DNA of 64,000 nt from Impatiens glandulifera (GCF_907164915.1 NC_061867.1:42392338-42456337); one strand, 5' to 3'; counted from the first letter of the stretch, positions 25,003 to 38,479 are shown. A program made the numbers and translations. The notes: generated by a model from the letters alone, not told the origin.

Positions 25003-25676
25003 CGGTTTGTGATTTAGGCAAACCAACGCCAACGGTTTGGTTGTACATTTCGGTCTATAAACTGACCGAACCGAACCGCTCACAGACCTACCTAAAATAG
25101 TTTCTAAACATTTTTTTCTTAATTCTTCAAGGAGCCAATTAGGTGGTAATTCTAAAGTATCAACCAATGTTTATTTTGCTATGTCATATGTTTGGGTTCC
25201 TCGTCTCATACATAGATTTGAAATCTTTTCAGTATGTTATTTTCACACCTCGTTTTATGATATTCGGGAAGACGATGAGTTATGAGACTTAGCGAAATAA
25301 TCAACATCTATTTTTAAATAGACTTGAGTCAAGATTACCATTTTGGTTTCTCGTACCCACTTTCTTAAATTCTGAATGTCAGACATTGAGACATCGAGAA
25401 AAAAAAATTAAAAATTAATTTTTAAAGTGTATTCTCGTTTGATTCTAATTACGTCCCTCAAATCAAACGTTGTCCTAAACTCGATTATTCTCAAATAATT
25501 TTTAAAGTTATAGAATCTTTGAGTTTTGTAGTTCAAAAGTCTATTTGATTCAAATTGACTAATTAAATCCCTTAAATCCCATGTCTCATTCGAATTTTAT
25601 TGTGCCCTAGACTCATTTATATTCATTCAATTTACATATAGAGTTTTAAACTATTTTATCTTCTATGACTAGTGTG
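25003..25676. other. Unique spacer between middle and right duplicates
   Basis: A GC-richer stretch at about 25003-25095 has repeated CCAACGGTTTGG and ACCGAACCGAACCG motifs like the ends of some plant hAT elements, but no pair of ends was found. The remainder is AT-rich. A 91-codon minus-strand frame here has no recognisable features, and I do not call it. Confidence 0.5.
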
Positions 25677-25840
25677 CTCAAAAATCAATTGAATGAATGG
25701 TTAAATTTTTTTGGCTTTAGGATTATTTTATTTTGTATCGCTTTTAAGTATGTCTCATTTGTTTTCAATTTATTCTTTTGAGTTTTCTACTCTATTATTT
25801 GATTATCTCGTGGGCTTTTCATATTTGATTTCATTTAAAA

Positions 25841-26076
25841 AATATGGCCCTTATTTTTGTGTGCTTTTGATTATTTGATTTTATTATTTATTTTTTGGAA
25901 TAAACAAGGATTATAATAGAAAAATTATTGTATTTTAATAATTCTTTTTAAAGAGAAAAATATGGCCCTTATTTTTGTGTGCTTTTGATTATTTGATTTT
26001 ATTATTTATTTTTTGGAATAAACAAGAATTATAATAGAAAAACTATTGTATTTTAATAATTCTTTTTAAAGAGAAA
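25841..26076 (+). repeat. Tandem duplication, two 118-bp units
   Basis: AATATGGCCCTTATTTTTGT starts units at 25841 and 25959, which differ at only a few positions. The left arm (about 19365-19480) has a single unit, so this arose after the segmental duplication. Confidence 0.92.
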
Positions 26077-26097
26077 AATATGACAAATATTTTTTTG

Positions 26098-26267
26098 AGA
26101 AATGATTAGGTGAGGGAATTTGGTGAGGGAATGACTTGACATAATCTTATTCGCTGAAAAAATCAAATAATTTCTTTATTTTCTCTATTTCCTCCTTTTT
26201 TACATTTTCCAACCAATGAAGCTAGTGTCAAGTCATTCCCTCACCAAATTCTTTCACCAAATTCTCT
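26098..26267. mobile_element. Small MITE with about 40-bp terminal inverted repeats
   Basis: The left end holds GGTGAGGGAATTTGGTG and AGGGAATGACTTGACA. The right end holds the inverse, TGTCAAGTCATTCCCTCACC. The element is about 170 bp and noncoding and is absent from the left duplicate arm. I could not define a clear target duplication, so the superfamily is open. Confidence 0.75.
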
Positions 26268-26353
26268 TTCTCTATCCCTCCTCTATTTTTTTTTAGCTTT
26301 GAGCTCACTACTTTCCAAAAGAAGCCGCAGTGATGAGAAAGGAAAGTTCGGTG

Positions 26354-26958
26354 CAGGGACGAATTCATTCGAGGGCTAGCCCAGCCCTAAACAAGTGTAA
26401 TTTTTTTATATATATAGAGAGGGGGTTAAAATGAGAGCAGTAAGATAAAATATATTGAAATTCAGTCCTCTAATTTAACTTTTTAATATATAATAAGGGA
26501 GGGTTAAGCATTAGAAATGACAGAGATTATATAAGTCTGTTTGATTATTGATTATTTGGGGGTGAAATAAATAAGTTGTGATGAGTCTAAATAATTATTT
26601 TTTAAAGCTCGTTAGATATGCTTATTTAAGTGTTTTTACAATTTATGAGTATTTGTTATTTTCAAATTTATTATTTTGTTTATATTCAAATAATATTTTT
26701 TAACAAATAATTATTATTTTTAAATATTTAATAAGGGGTAGATTTATTTTAGGGAGCCCATCCCGAAAATATATATTTATATTACGGTAAAAAAGTGATA
26801 TAACACTCTGATTTCTTGTTTTTTTAATTTAATTTATTATTTGATTTTTAAATGGGCAAAATTTATGATTATACATCATTTTTATGTTAATGTTTTAAGT
26901 TTATCTCATTTTTTTATTCTTAAGCCCACCCTAACTCAATTTTCTAGGTCCGTCCCTG
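26354..26958. mobile_element. Non-autonomous hAT element with 8-bp target duplication
   Basis: The element begins CAGGGACGAA and ends TCCGTCCCTG, giving inverted ends CAGGGACG. It is flanked by identical 8-bp GTTCGGTG (26346-26353 and 26959-26966). The left duplicate arm has an uninterrupted version of this site. The 605 bp are AT-rich and have no transposase. The 8-bp duplication and CAGGG ends fit the hAT superfamily. Confidence 0.93.
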
Positions 26959-27386
26959 GTTCGGTGCGACACTAGTTAGACGACGACACGATGACCGTAT
27001 TCAATAGACGAATTTGGCTATTTAACGACCCAACTGAAAATTTGGCTAGAACTTCGTTAAAGTGACATTTGGTTAACATGACTTCAAACTATAAATTTGT
27101 AGATATGCTCTAAAAACGAAAAAAAAATTGTTATCAACCAAACAAGGGTTAAGCCAAATATTTCAACAATCTTCGCACTTGTAATAAATTGTGTGATGTC
27201 ACAAAAACATAATAAAAAATATTAAAAAAATAAAGCATATTCGTAACTAAATATTAATTTCATACACTAAATATTTTTTTAAGTTTAAGATGTCATCTTT
27301 TGACTTTTTACTGAAAGACCGAACTACCCTACTATTCGTTGAGCACCTGTACAAAAAAAAAATAGTGACAGTAATTTGACAGCTTT

Positions 27387-27393
27387 TATAAAT
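27387..27393 (+). promoter_or_regulatory. TATA box of ninja copy 2
   Basis: TATAAAT lies 74 bp before the translation start in a block conserved with copy 1. The conserved stretch ends further upstream at about 27300, then continues through transposon-split homology. Confidence 0.6.
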
Positions 27394-27466
27394 CCCATGC
27401 AAGCACTCTATTCATATCTCCATCCCCCTTTCTTCATCGGCGAGATTGAATCCTTCGACCAAAACA

Positions 27467-28205
27467 ATGTCAAAAGCAGCTGCAGTTACCCCAATCAGGT
27501 ATATATACCACAACCTTAATATATATTAATGCATGTTTATCAAATAACTCGATCTATGTCTACTAAGTCTCTGATCTTGATTATTCAGTTCTACTGGAAA
27601 GGCAGTGGTCAATTTTCCGGCGTCAGAAGAACTTTCCGGCACAGAATCGGCCAACATTAATCTGACCCTCTCTCTAGGCGGATTATACGGAGAGATTGAA
27701 AAAGAGAAACCGTCGACGGACAGGGCAATTGATCAGATGGGAGGCATGAAGTGCACCTCTCTCAAAAGGTTATCTCCATTTCCGCCGGAGGCCAAGAAGA
27801 TGCTTGCCGGGAAATGGGCATGGCCGGATAATTGGGAGGAAGGCTCTTCTTCCAGGACCACCGCCGTCTGCCGTGCCGTGGACAAGCTCAAATCCAACAG
27901 CAGCCAAGGCAGTACTCTCTATTCCTCTCTCTTTATATTTACTTATATTTTGTTAAATTTAGGTCTTGAGATTTAATTTAAAATTTTAGTTTCAATTTAT
28001 TAATTTCTGGTTTTAGATTTATGTTATAATTACTTTTAAACATAAGATTGATATTGATAGATAAGAGAGCAAAATAAGATGTAATATATTTATTTTTTAA
28101 AAAAATAACTCTTTAGTTTGAATATGTATTTACATGATGTATCATTTAGTGGGTGTGATAGGTATACATTTGTCGAAATAAATTGATAATTATTTACATA
28201 TTCCC

Positions 28206-28261
<56 letters not shown>

Positions 28262-29050
28262 TAAAAACATACAAAAGTGATAGATATCAATAAAATTAAG
28301 GTTTTGGGATTTATTTCTCATAAAACTATAAGGAAACAAATTGATTCTAAAATGTTGTTTAGTCTTTGGAAAAGACATGGACAAACAAAAAATTTCTTAC
28401 ATGAAAACCTAATCACAAAATAAATGTAGTCGGATATCGACAAAATTAAGTTTTTTAGGTTTCATAATATATATAGAAAACGACAAGGCTAAAAGAAAAT
28501 GATTGTCAAATCTTTTTTCTTGTATCTTTTTAAGTAGCATTCACAAAGATAAATGATTGAAAATTTTGATATTTTACAACAGCAAAATATCTCTTATATT
28601 TATCTATTCATATTGAAGTTTCTTCTTCTAACTTGATAATAATTAATATATACAAAGTTTTTGTTTTTTATTGTTAAATTATGAATTAATATCTTCATTT
28701 TTATATGTTTCTCAGATTCATTACTATTGATTAAGAACAGAATAGAGGCTGAGACACAAACTATCATGGAGAACTCATCAAAGAAAATCGAGGTTGCGAA
28801 CAATGTCAATACTACTGATGTTACGGCTATTAAGATGATGAGTTTTATGCCTACCGTGACAACCATAGGTGACAACCCCAATGGAAGAAAAATAGAAGGG
28901 TTCTTATCCATCTACAACCAGCAGAATATCCAAATAATATGTGTTTGCCATGGAAGGATGATGTCACCATTGGAGTTTGTCCGCCATGCCGGTGGGACAG
29001 AGCTCAAGAACCCCATGAGATACATAAATGTGCTGTCACCAACACTCTAA
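27467..29050 (+). CDS. NINJA/AFP-family short protein, copy 2
   Basis: Exons 27467-27498, 27589-27911 and 28716-29050 give 229 residues with the same splice sites as copy 1. The EAR motif LTLSL is at 36-40, and the TIFY-binding C-terminal domain is at about 163-227 with IICVCHG and SPLEFVRHAGG. Exon 3 uses the acceptor TTTCTCAG and the donor of exon 2 is GTACTC. The products differ at five positions: residue 62 (Gly here, Glu in copy 1), 113 (Asn/Ser), 130 (Ala/Val), 141 (Lys/Arg) and 172 (Asn/Lys). None touches the EAR core or the CVCHG motif. The copy keeps its promoter and is probably expressible. Its function as a co-repressor adaptor is inferred from the family. Confidence 0.85.
28208..28258 (+). 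repeat. (AT)n microsatellite in intron 2 of ninja copy 2
   Basis: This is a TA run of about 50 bp inside intron 2. The matching run in copy 1 (about 17829-17852) is about half as long, so the locus is variable between the copies. Confidence 0.9.
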
Positions 29051-30544
29051 ACAATAAAAACAGTGGATACTAAAGCTATAATATATATTATTACATGAAA
29101 AACCATAAACTTTGGTCACAAAAGCTTTTGTATCTACCTAATTTCTTTAAGGATATCTATTGGAGATTTGACTTCAATTTTTCTTTTTCAGTTGTAATGT
29201 AAACATGGAACCTTTTTTTATTCCTATTTCGTCGAAATTAATCATTTACATGTGTTGGTTTGTTTATTTGCTTGATATGCTATTATATGGAATATTATGT
29301 ATCATTTGATTTGTTGTTATTCCTGTTAAATTTAGAGTGTATATTATTGATGAAGGAAGGATGCCAATTTTTATTATTCATCTCATAGATTGTGTCATGA
29401 TCTCATTTTGTTGTTGCTTCTTTCCATCTATCTAAAAATCTAGCATCCACATTAGGAAGTTTGGATCCTTGGTTCAGGTGGTAGTCATCAATCCTTAGTT
29501 TTTGGGTACAACTTCTATATATATACTTAAGAATTTTATTAAATTTATGTATTGATATTTGATTAATGGAATAAGGTTTATTTTTTAAATAATATTGATG
29601 AATGTGAGAGAACAAAATAAGAAGTAACAGAAAAAAAACACTTTAATTTGAATATAAATTCACATGATTAAATTTACAGAAGGAATAACACCTATATGAT
29701 TTGATTTCATTCCCCATATCTTTCTAAATTCTTCGGAATGAAAGAATAATGAAAGTTGTTTCAGTTCATCTAAAAATAATAATTTGATATATTTTCATTT
29801 GATATTGTTAGAAATAGTCTATGACTTTGATCCAATCAATTACATTAATGAAATTCTGAATTGTATAATTTTTCCTTTAAAAATAAAAATGTGTTGTTTG
29901 AGTCATTGTCTATATATAAATACTCTTATTTGAAAACATTTTTAAAAAATTGTGGTCAGCTATAAACAAAATTGAGTTTTTGGTCAACTTACTAATAAAC
30001 GGAAAAAAAAATATCATGAAATGTAGTTTCTAGACAAGGATTTTATGTTAAAAAGTTGACAAATTAAACTTTTGGACGAACTACTTATGAAACGACAAAT
30101 TAAATTAATCCTGAAATGTCGGGTTTTATATATATGGAAACATGGTAAAAACAAATTGTGTCGGATATCTGAACAAAAATAAATAATTTTTAGGTTTTGT
30201 GACTCAGGAAACGACAAAATTAAGAGAAATTGATTCATATATTTTTATAATAGGTTAAGTAGTTTTTTCATATATTTTTTATCTGAATTTATTTTTAAGA
30301 GATTAATGACTCAACTTAAATTAGAGTTATTTTTATTGATAACATTTTTCATTAAATGATTGATCAGATCACTCGCAAGGACATTCAAATTGAAGTATTT
30401 TACAATAACAAAGAATAGTGTATATATCTCAATATAATTATAATCCATTAAATATATTTCTAATGAAGTTTCTTTCTTTTTCTTACTTGTCTTTTTTGTC
30501 ATAGATAATAACTCCATTCTTTCATTTTGTTGGTTTATGATTTT

Positions 30545-31313
30545 GTTGGGAATAAGATCGAAAATATCCTCAAGAGTGGCTTTCAAAATAGATATCAAGA
30601 AATCTTTCGACTCTATTAGATGAGAAGCCATTCGAGACTTTCTAGTTGTATCTGTTTTTCCTATGATTTTTATTGATTGGATTATGCAATGCGTTTTATC
30701 ATCCTGCTTTGTTGTTAGCGTCAATGGAGTCCACTGAGGCTATTTCAATGGTGAAAACGGGGTAAGGAAAGGGGACCTCCTCTCTTCTTACCTTTTCGTA
30801 GCTATCATGGCAATCTTTGAGAGCATCTTCACGATGTTCCGAAAGAATCGTCCATACATCTTTCACCCATTCTGTGAGGTAGAGGAGGTAACTCATTTAT
30901 GCTTTGCTGACGATTTGTTCATTCTAGCGCACGCATACATTGATTTCATTAAAACTATTAGGGCTGCACTAATGTTCTTTATTGAGGTTACATGTTTAAC
31001 TATTAAGGAAAGCAAAAGTGTGGCATTTTATAGAGGCGTGACTGACGAAACGAAGCAGGACATCTTCAACATCATGGGCATCAAGGAAGGTAGTTTTCCC
31101 GTAAGGTACTTAGGAATTCTGTTAACCGCGAAGCTGATTGAGATCTCACACTACAAGTCATTGATTGAAAAGGTAAAAAACACGATATCTGGTTAGGCAG
31201 TGAAAAAACTTTTTTATGCAGGGAGGATCGAACTTATCAAAACCGTGGTCACGGGCATAGTTGGCTATTGGGCCCAGCAAATGGTGATTCCGAAAAAGGT
31301 AATGAAGGAGCTG
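30545..31313 (+). mobile_element. LINE fragment, right duplicate copy
   Basis: The fragment has the same 5' junction as the middle LINE, in inverted orientation, followed by the reverse transcriptase with FADDLFILAH (about 30901-30930). One in-frame stop (TAG, about 31195) and frame changes are present. It ends at AAGGAGCT near 31313, where the sequence switches without a gap into ACC oxidase coding sequence. The open frame at 31200-31460 crosses that junction. Confidence 0.9.
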
Positions 31314-31578
31314 ATGGATAAAGTGGAAAGATTGAACAAGGAGCATTACAAGACAAGCATGGAGACTAGATTCAAAGACTTCATGGCTGCCAAAACTACC
31401 CTTGATCTTGATCACAAGGTGAAATCATTTTTTAAAATAAATTTTAATTTTCAAAATTAAATTTAATAATTAATTATTATTTTTATCAGGAGGAGAAGAA
31501 GGTAACTGACATGACTGGGAGATCACCTTCTTCATCCACCACCTCCCAAAATCCAACATCTTTGAAATCCCAGAACTC

Positions 31579-31887
31579 TGTTGTATTACTCCTGGCTGTT
31601 ACAACGTTTACAAATAAATGGAAGATCTGCATTAATGAGGAAAACGGCAGATTTGCAATGATGAAGAAAACAAAATATTTGCAATAATGAGGAAAATATA
31701 ATATTTTCAATAAATTTCATTAAATTAGAAAATTAAGAGTTTTTTTTATTTTAGTATAAATAAAGTGTATGTTACTCTTATTAGACGAAGAAAAATAAGA
31801 GAGAGATAACAACTCTTGTAATCGTTTTTTTAAGATTTTATAGAAATTTCTCAAAGTTTTGTGAGTGATTCTATTTCTGGGCCAACA
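31579..31887 (+). repeat. 5' LTR of the young Copia element
   Basis: It is 309 bp long. A TATA-like TATAAATAAAG occurs at about 31756, and the end holds the GGGCCAACA terminus. It is the likely promoter of the element. It differs from the 3' LTR by five substitutions. Confidence 0.95.
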
Positions 31888-31910
31888 TTTGGTATTAGAG
31901 CATCAGGTGA

Positions 31911-34900
31911 ATGCCCAAAATCATCCGGTGGGATCAAATGTCGAAGGGTGCAGGATCATCAGGAGCGCAGCAAAACAATGGCATATTCCACTATCCGCAG
32001 CTAACACACACGAACTACATCAGTTGGGTGATTCGTGTACAGGCTATGATGGAGGACCAAGGAGTATGGGAGGCAGTCGAGTCAGTAGAAGGCACAGAGA
32101 TTGATGTCCGACTTGATAAGAAGGCGAGATCACATCTTCTACAAGCACTTTCGGAGGATATTCTAATGCAGGTGGCAAATAAGAAGACGGCGAAGGAAGT
32201 GTGGGATTGTCTCAAGACGAGGTTCGTCGGCGCAGACCGAGTGAAGAATGCACGATTGCAGACATTGAAGAGTGAGTTTGATAGGATGCATATGAACGAC
32301 AGTGAGTCGCTCGATCAATATGCTGGTCGACTCACATCCATATCAGTCAGGTACTCAAGCCTTGGAGAAACACTAAATGATATTGCGATAGTAAAGAAGC
32401 TCTTCGACACCGTGCCAGAAAGGTTTATCAGTGTGGTAGCCGGCATCGAGCAGTTTTACAACCTCGAGACGTTAACATTTGAGGAAGCTGTTGGAAGGCT
32501 GGAGGTCTTCGAGGAGCGTACGCGCAAGAAAAACACAAACTTTGGAGGAAACGAAGGACAAGTGCTACTCACTCAGGAGGAGTGGAAGGCACGATTGAAA
32601 AAGGACGAGGAAGACTCATTGAACCAGTGGAAAAAAGATTCCACAGATAGTGGGACCCGTGGTCAAGGAGGTAGAACCCGAGGTAGAGGCCAAGGGAGAG
32701 GAGGCCGAGGAGCACCATCTCGGAAAGACAAAGAAGGTGGTTCAGGTGGTCGAGGAGCTCCTCGAGACAAGAGTCACATTCGTTGTTTTAATTGCAACGA
32801 GATGGGACATTACTCAACACAATGTCGAGCAAAGAAGAACGAGGTATCACACCTTACCCACGCAGACAACGTCGAACCAGCATTACTTATGGCAATCTCG
32901 GAGGAGATTCCTCCAATCAATGTTGTCATGCTGAATGAAATGAAGCTGACTCCAGAAATTCTAGAAGCTAAGAACGATGAGACATCAAGAGATGCTTGGT
33001 TCTTGGACAATGGCGCTAGCAATCACATGACTGGCGATAAAGAGAAGTTCTTTGAACTAGATGAGGTAGTCACTAGAAAGGTGAAGTTCGGAGATGGTTC
33101 CACGGTACAAATTTGTGGTAAAGGTTCTATCATGTTCGAATGCAAAAATGGCGACCAGTGGCTTCTCGAGGGCGTTTTTCATTCCTTCTTTAAAAAGTAA
33201 TCTAGTGAGTCTCGGGCAACTTACCGAGACAGGTCACAGGGTGGTGATGGATGGAGAAGAGCTTGAAGTCTTCGCTAAGAACCCTTCATGCCTTATCATG
33301 AAAGTGAGACGAACGCATAATCGACTATATCAAATTTACTTGAAATTAGCAAACACGGTTTGTCTTTTAGCTAATCTTGAAGATCCAGCATGGTTATGGC
33401 ACGCACGTCTCGATCATGTTAACTTCCAAGCACTAAAGTTCCTCATAAATAAGGGAATGGCTGCTGGTGTTCCAAAAATTTCTCCTCCAAAACAACTTTG
33501 TCGAACATGCCTAGTTGCAAAACAAACGAGACAGCCGTTTGCGTTAGAAGCCAAGTTTCGAGCGAAAAAGCCACTCGAATTGTTGCACATTGACTTATGT
33601 GGGCCAATCACGCCATCAACCCCAGGAGGAAATCGATACTTCATGCTGATTGTTGATGATAATTCCAGGTGGACGTGGCTCCATATGTTGAAAACAAAGG
33701 ACGAAGCATGCTCTTCGTTTAAGAAGACGAAGCAATTGGTCGAGAATGTGACCGGACTTCGAATCAAAGTCCTTCGTTCAGATAGAGGAGGTGAATTCTT
33801 CTCGAGGGAATTTAGAGAGATGTGTGAAGAAGTAGGGATAGAGCGACAATTCACAGCACCATACTCTCCTCAACAAAATGGTGTGGTGGAGAGGCGTAAC
33901 CGAACAGTGATGGCCATGGCTAGGTCGTTGCTCAAAAGCATGGCAGTCCCGAGCAAGTATTGGGGGGAGGCAGTTCGTCATGCAGTCTATCTTCTCAACC
34001 GGGTTCCAACCAAAGCTGTTCAAGACAAAACTCCATTTGAGATGTGGACTGGAATGAAGCCACACCTAGCGCACCTTCGTGTTTTTGGGTGTACTGCGCA
34101 TGCCAAGGTGACCACTCTCCATCTAAAAAAGTTAGACGACAGAAGTCAGTCGTTTGTCTATTTAGGTGTCGAAGAAGGAAGTAAGGCACACAGGTTGCTC
34201 GAACCACAAAATGACAAGATCCATGTGAGTCGTGACGTTGTGTTCGAAGAAAGTGCAGCATGGGATTGACAAAATGAAAAGAGTGATCAACCCTTCAAAG
34301 TTTACGAAGAGGTTAATCACGAGCATGTTGGAATTCGAACGATCCCATTTGAGAGTGGATCGACAAAAGGACAGTATATTTCAGAAATGTTCCAAGAGGA
34401 TGTCTCGAATCCTCCACAGCTCGAGCAAGTGACTTAACAAATAGACCAAGGCGATGGTTTACCCACTCCATGGTCAGGTGGACACATTGGGAGTGATGAA
34501 GGACCTGTTCGATACAAGAACATGACCGATATCTTGGAAGAAACACCTCGAGTGACACTTGATTTTGAAGACTTGATGTTAGCACAGTCGGAGGAACCTT
34601 CTTGCTACAATGAAGCAGTTGGACAACCACAATGGGAAGAAGCAATGACTAAAGAAATTGAAGCCATCGAGAAGAATGAGACGTGGTCTCTCGTCCCATT
34701 GCCAGTCGGACACAAGGTAATTGGACTCAAATGGGTATTTAAGCTCAAGAAAAACTCAGATAGTGAGGTGATCCAACACAAAGCTCGTTTAGTTGCAAAG
34801 GAATATGTGCAACGACAAGGCATTGACTTCGAAGAAACCTTCGCTCCAGTTGCTCGAATGGACACAATTCGAGTCATTCTTGCCTTGGCAGCCAATTGTG

Positions 34901-36137
34901 GTTGGAAAATTTATCATCTCGATGTAAAGTCAGCTTTTCTCAATGGAGAACTGGAAGAGGAAGTGTACGTAACTCAACCGGAAGGATTCAAGGCAACAGG
35001 GAAGGAGAATATGGTGCTTAAATTAAAAAAGGCATTGTGTGGCCTAAGGCAAGCTCCTCGTGCGTGGAATCTAAAGTTGGACAAAAGTTTGAAGAAAATG
35101 GGATTCGAAAAGTGTACACAGGAGCTAGCGGTGTACACAAGAGGCAACGGTAATACCCGAATTATTGTTGGTATTTACGTGGATGATCTTATTTTAACAG
35201 GTGGAGATCCAAAGGGTGTCAAACTTTTCAAAAAGCAGATAATTGGGGAGTTCGAGATGAGTGATCTCAGATTGCTTTCATACTACCTTGGAATCGAGGT
35301 AGATCAGTTCGAAGGAGGTGTATCGATCAAGCAGACAACATATGCCAAAAAGGTGCTGAACCAATTTGGAATGCTTGATTGTAACTCAACAAAGGCACCA
35401 ATGGAGCATAGGGCTCAACTCTATAAGGATCCCGAAGGACAACCGATTGATGAACCGAATATCGAAGAGTCATTGATTGTCTGCGATATCTCCTTCATAC
35501 AAGACCAGATCTTTCTTATGTTGTTGGTGTTGTCAGTAGATTCATGGAGAGGCCAACTGAGATACATCACAAGGCAGTGAAGTAGGTGCTTCGATACCTT
35601 CAAGGCACTATACACTTAGGTCTAGTGTTTCGAAAAGGAGGCGGTGACGAGGAAATAGTGGGTTACTCTGATAGTGATCTCGCAGGTGACCTAGATGACC
35701 GGAAAAGTACGGGGGGCATGGCGTTCTACATTAACGATAGTCTTGTTTCGTGGAACTCCCAGAAACAGAAAACAGTGGCATTATCCTCATGTGAAGCAGA
35801 GTTCATGGCTGCAGCAGCGGCAACGTGTCAAGCACTTTGGTTGAAATCATTGTTGTTTGAACTAAGTGGTTCGAAACCTAAGGCATTGAAGCTCTACGTT
35901 GACAACAAGTCTGCACTTGCACTCATGAAAAACCTAGTTTTTCATGGTCGTAGCAAACACATCGACACGAAATATCATTTCATTCGAGAGTGTGTTGAAG
36001 GAAGTCAAATCAAAGTAGAATTTGTTCGAACGGATGAACAGAAGGCCGACATACTTACGAAAGCTTTGCCAGCATCAAAACTGGTGATGATGCGACACCT
36101 GATTGGTGTTCGTGATCTCGAACCACGCCAGGACTAA
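31911..36137 (+). pseudogene. Copia gag-pol polyprotein with two frameshifts and three stops
   Basis: Order along the frame: gag of the UBN2 type; RGRG-rich basic stretch; zinc knuckle CFNCNEMGHYSTQC (about 32791); protease with DNGASNHMTG (about 33007); pre-integrase HHCC (WHARLDHVN, then LCRTCLVAK); integrase with IDLCGP and PQQNGVVERRN; reverse transcriptase with FLNGELEEEVYV and the YVDDLILTG active site (about 35177); RNase H with DLAGDLDDRKSTGG, KHIDTKYHFIR and ADILTKALP. Breaks are a one-base shift near 33170, TGA at 34267, TAA at 34435, a one-base shift near 35455 and TAG at 35583. All domains are otherwise present. It probably moved as an already damaged or since damaged copy. Confidence 0.95.
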
Positions 36138-36146
36138 GGGGGAGAA

Positions 36147-36895
<749 letters not shown>

Positions 36896-36983
36896 CCTTG
36901 TCTATATGGGCTTGCATGGTTTACCCTGGTTAGGTCTGTCAAGTAGATTCAAACTAACTAGATTACATTGATATTGATTATAG

Positions 36984-37274
<291 letters not shown>

Positions 37275-37277
37275 TAA

Positions 37278-38260
37278 TTATTATATGAATAAAGTTATGT
37301 TTGTTTAAGTTATTATGTATGCTTAAAATAAAGATGGACTTTCACTTAGAAATATATCTTTTTTTTAAATATGATCAATAATAATTTTAATTATTTGAGT
37401 ATGTATGTGCAATATTATTGTGAAATAATTTTAATGGGTTATATGTTATTAATGTAATGAAATTAAGTAAACAACAAACGCATCTCAATAAGAGTCCCGT
37501 ATCTTAAATAGGAAAATTAAAATTCAAATAATTGGCCATTATTGATAATCATTAAAAGAATGTTAAATGATAGGTAATAAATTCATTAAGGTATATACTT
37601 GTTAGACTATAAACAAATAAAAGTTCATTTAAAGGTATATATTATTAAAAATTGTCTCATCTAACCTATATTAGTAAACATGGTTAATTATTATTTTAAA
37701 TCTAATATTTATTAATTAAATATTTATTTTTTTTTCTCTCCTTCTTTTTTTTTTATTAATTAACTGATTAATTTATTTCTTTTTTTTTATTTCTTTTTTT
37801 TGTGTGTCTATTCTTATATTTGATTTTGAAAGCCTTGATTGAGATAATTGTACAAATAAATACATCTAAATGAATTATATATTTTTTTTTGTGTCTACTC
37901 TTATATTTGATTTTGAAAACCTTGAGTAAGATAATTGTACAAATAAATACGTCTAAATGAATTATTTTTCTAAATTTTGGGAGGTTATGACGGAGTACTA
38001 CTATTTTTATTTTTTTATTAGCGAGAGGTAGAAGATATATGATTATAGCTTATAAAGAAGCGGCTATTTATTGTGAATATATATTCAATATGTGATTATA
38101 ATTTTAAGAGTATTAAATTATAGAAAGGTAAGGGATAACTAGATTAGGTAAAGCTTTCTAATAAACTTAGAGGATAAAAGATGAAAAAAACTAAGTGGAT
38201 TACTCTTTGTTTTTAATTGTACATGTCTTTAATATCCTAATAAGCGAAATAGGGAGGCAC
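37278..38260. other. Intergenic region with an 87-bp tandem duplication
   Basis: At 37793-37964 a unit with GTGTCTATTCTTATATTTG and ATAATTGTACAAATAAATAC is present twice with a period of 87 bp. The rest is AT-rich with T tracts. No gene is seen. Confidence 0.75.
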
Positions 38261-38479
38261 ATACCATGAGCTTGTTACATAACCTGGTTTTTATTTAATT
38301 CAGTCGAACAAAGATTTTTTTTGGAAAAAAAAACAGATAAAACCCAAAAAACCATAAGATCAAACGAGCTCATAACATCTATGTCTCCAACTTAAGAAAT
38401 CAAGTCAGTACAATGTAAAAAGGTTAACATGAAAAATCATCTCATAGGTGGACCAAGAAAGAAGAAACAACGTAAAAAC

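Larger units (their letters stand above)
25677..30545. repeat. Right arm of the inverted segmental duplication
   Basis: Read on the opposite strand, this block matches 15350-19670. It carries ninja copy 2 with all three exons and its promoter. It has later insertions of its own: a MITE at about 26098-26267, a hAT element at 26354-26958 and a 118-bp tandem duplication at 25841-26076. The block continues past 30545 into the same LINE that interrupts the middle copy. Confidence 0.9.

Noticed and set aside
31200..31460. Novel chimeric LINE-ACC oxidase protein
   Set aside because: The frame spans the breakpoint, but both parents are broken and there is no promoter or start evidence. It is treated as a junction by-product.
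33414..34895. Several antisense frames (for example 33414-33854, 33778-34065, 34605-34895)
   Set aside because: They are shadows of the Copia integrase and reverse transcriptase on the plus strand.
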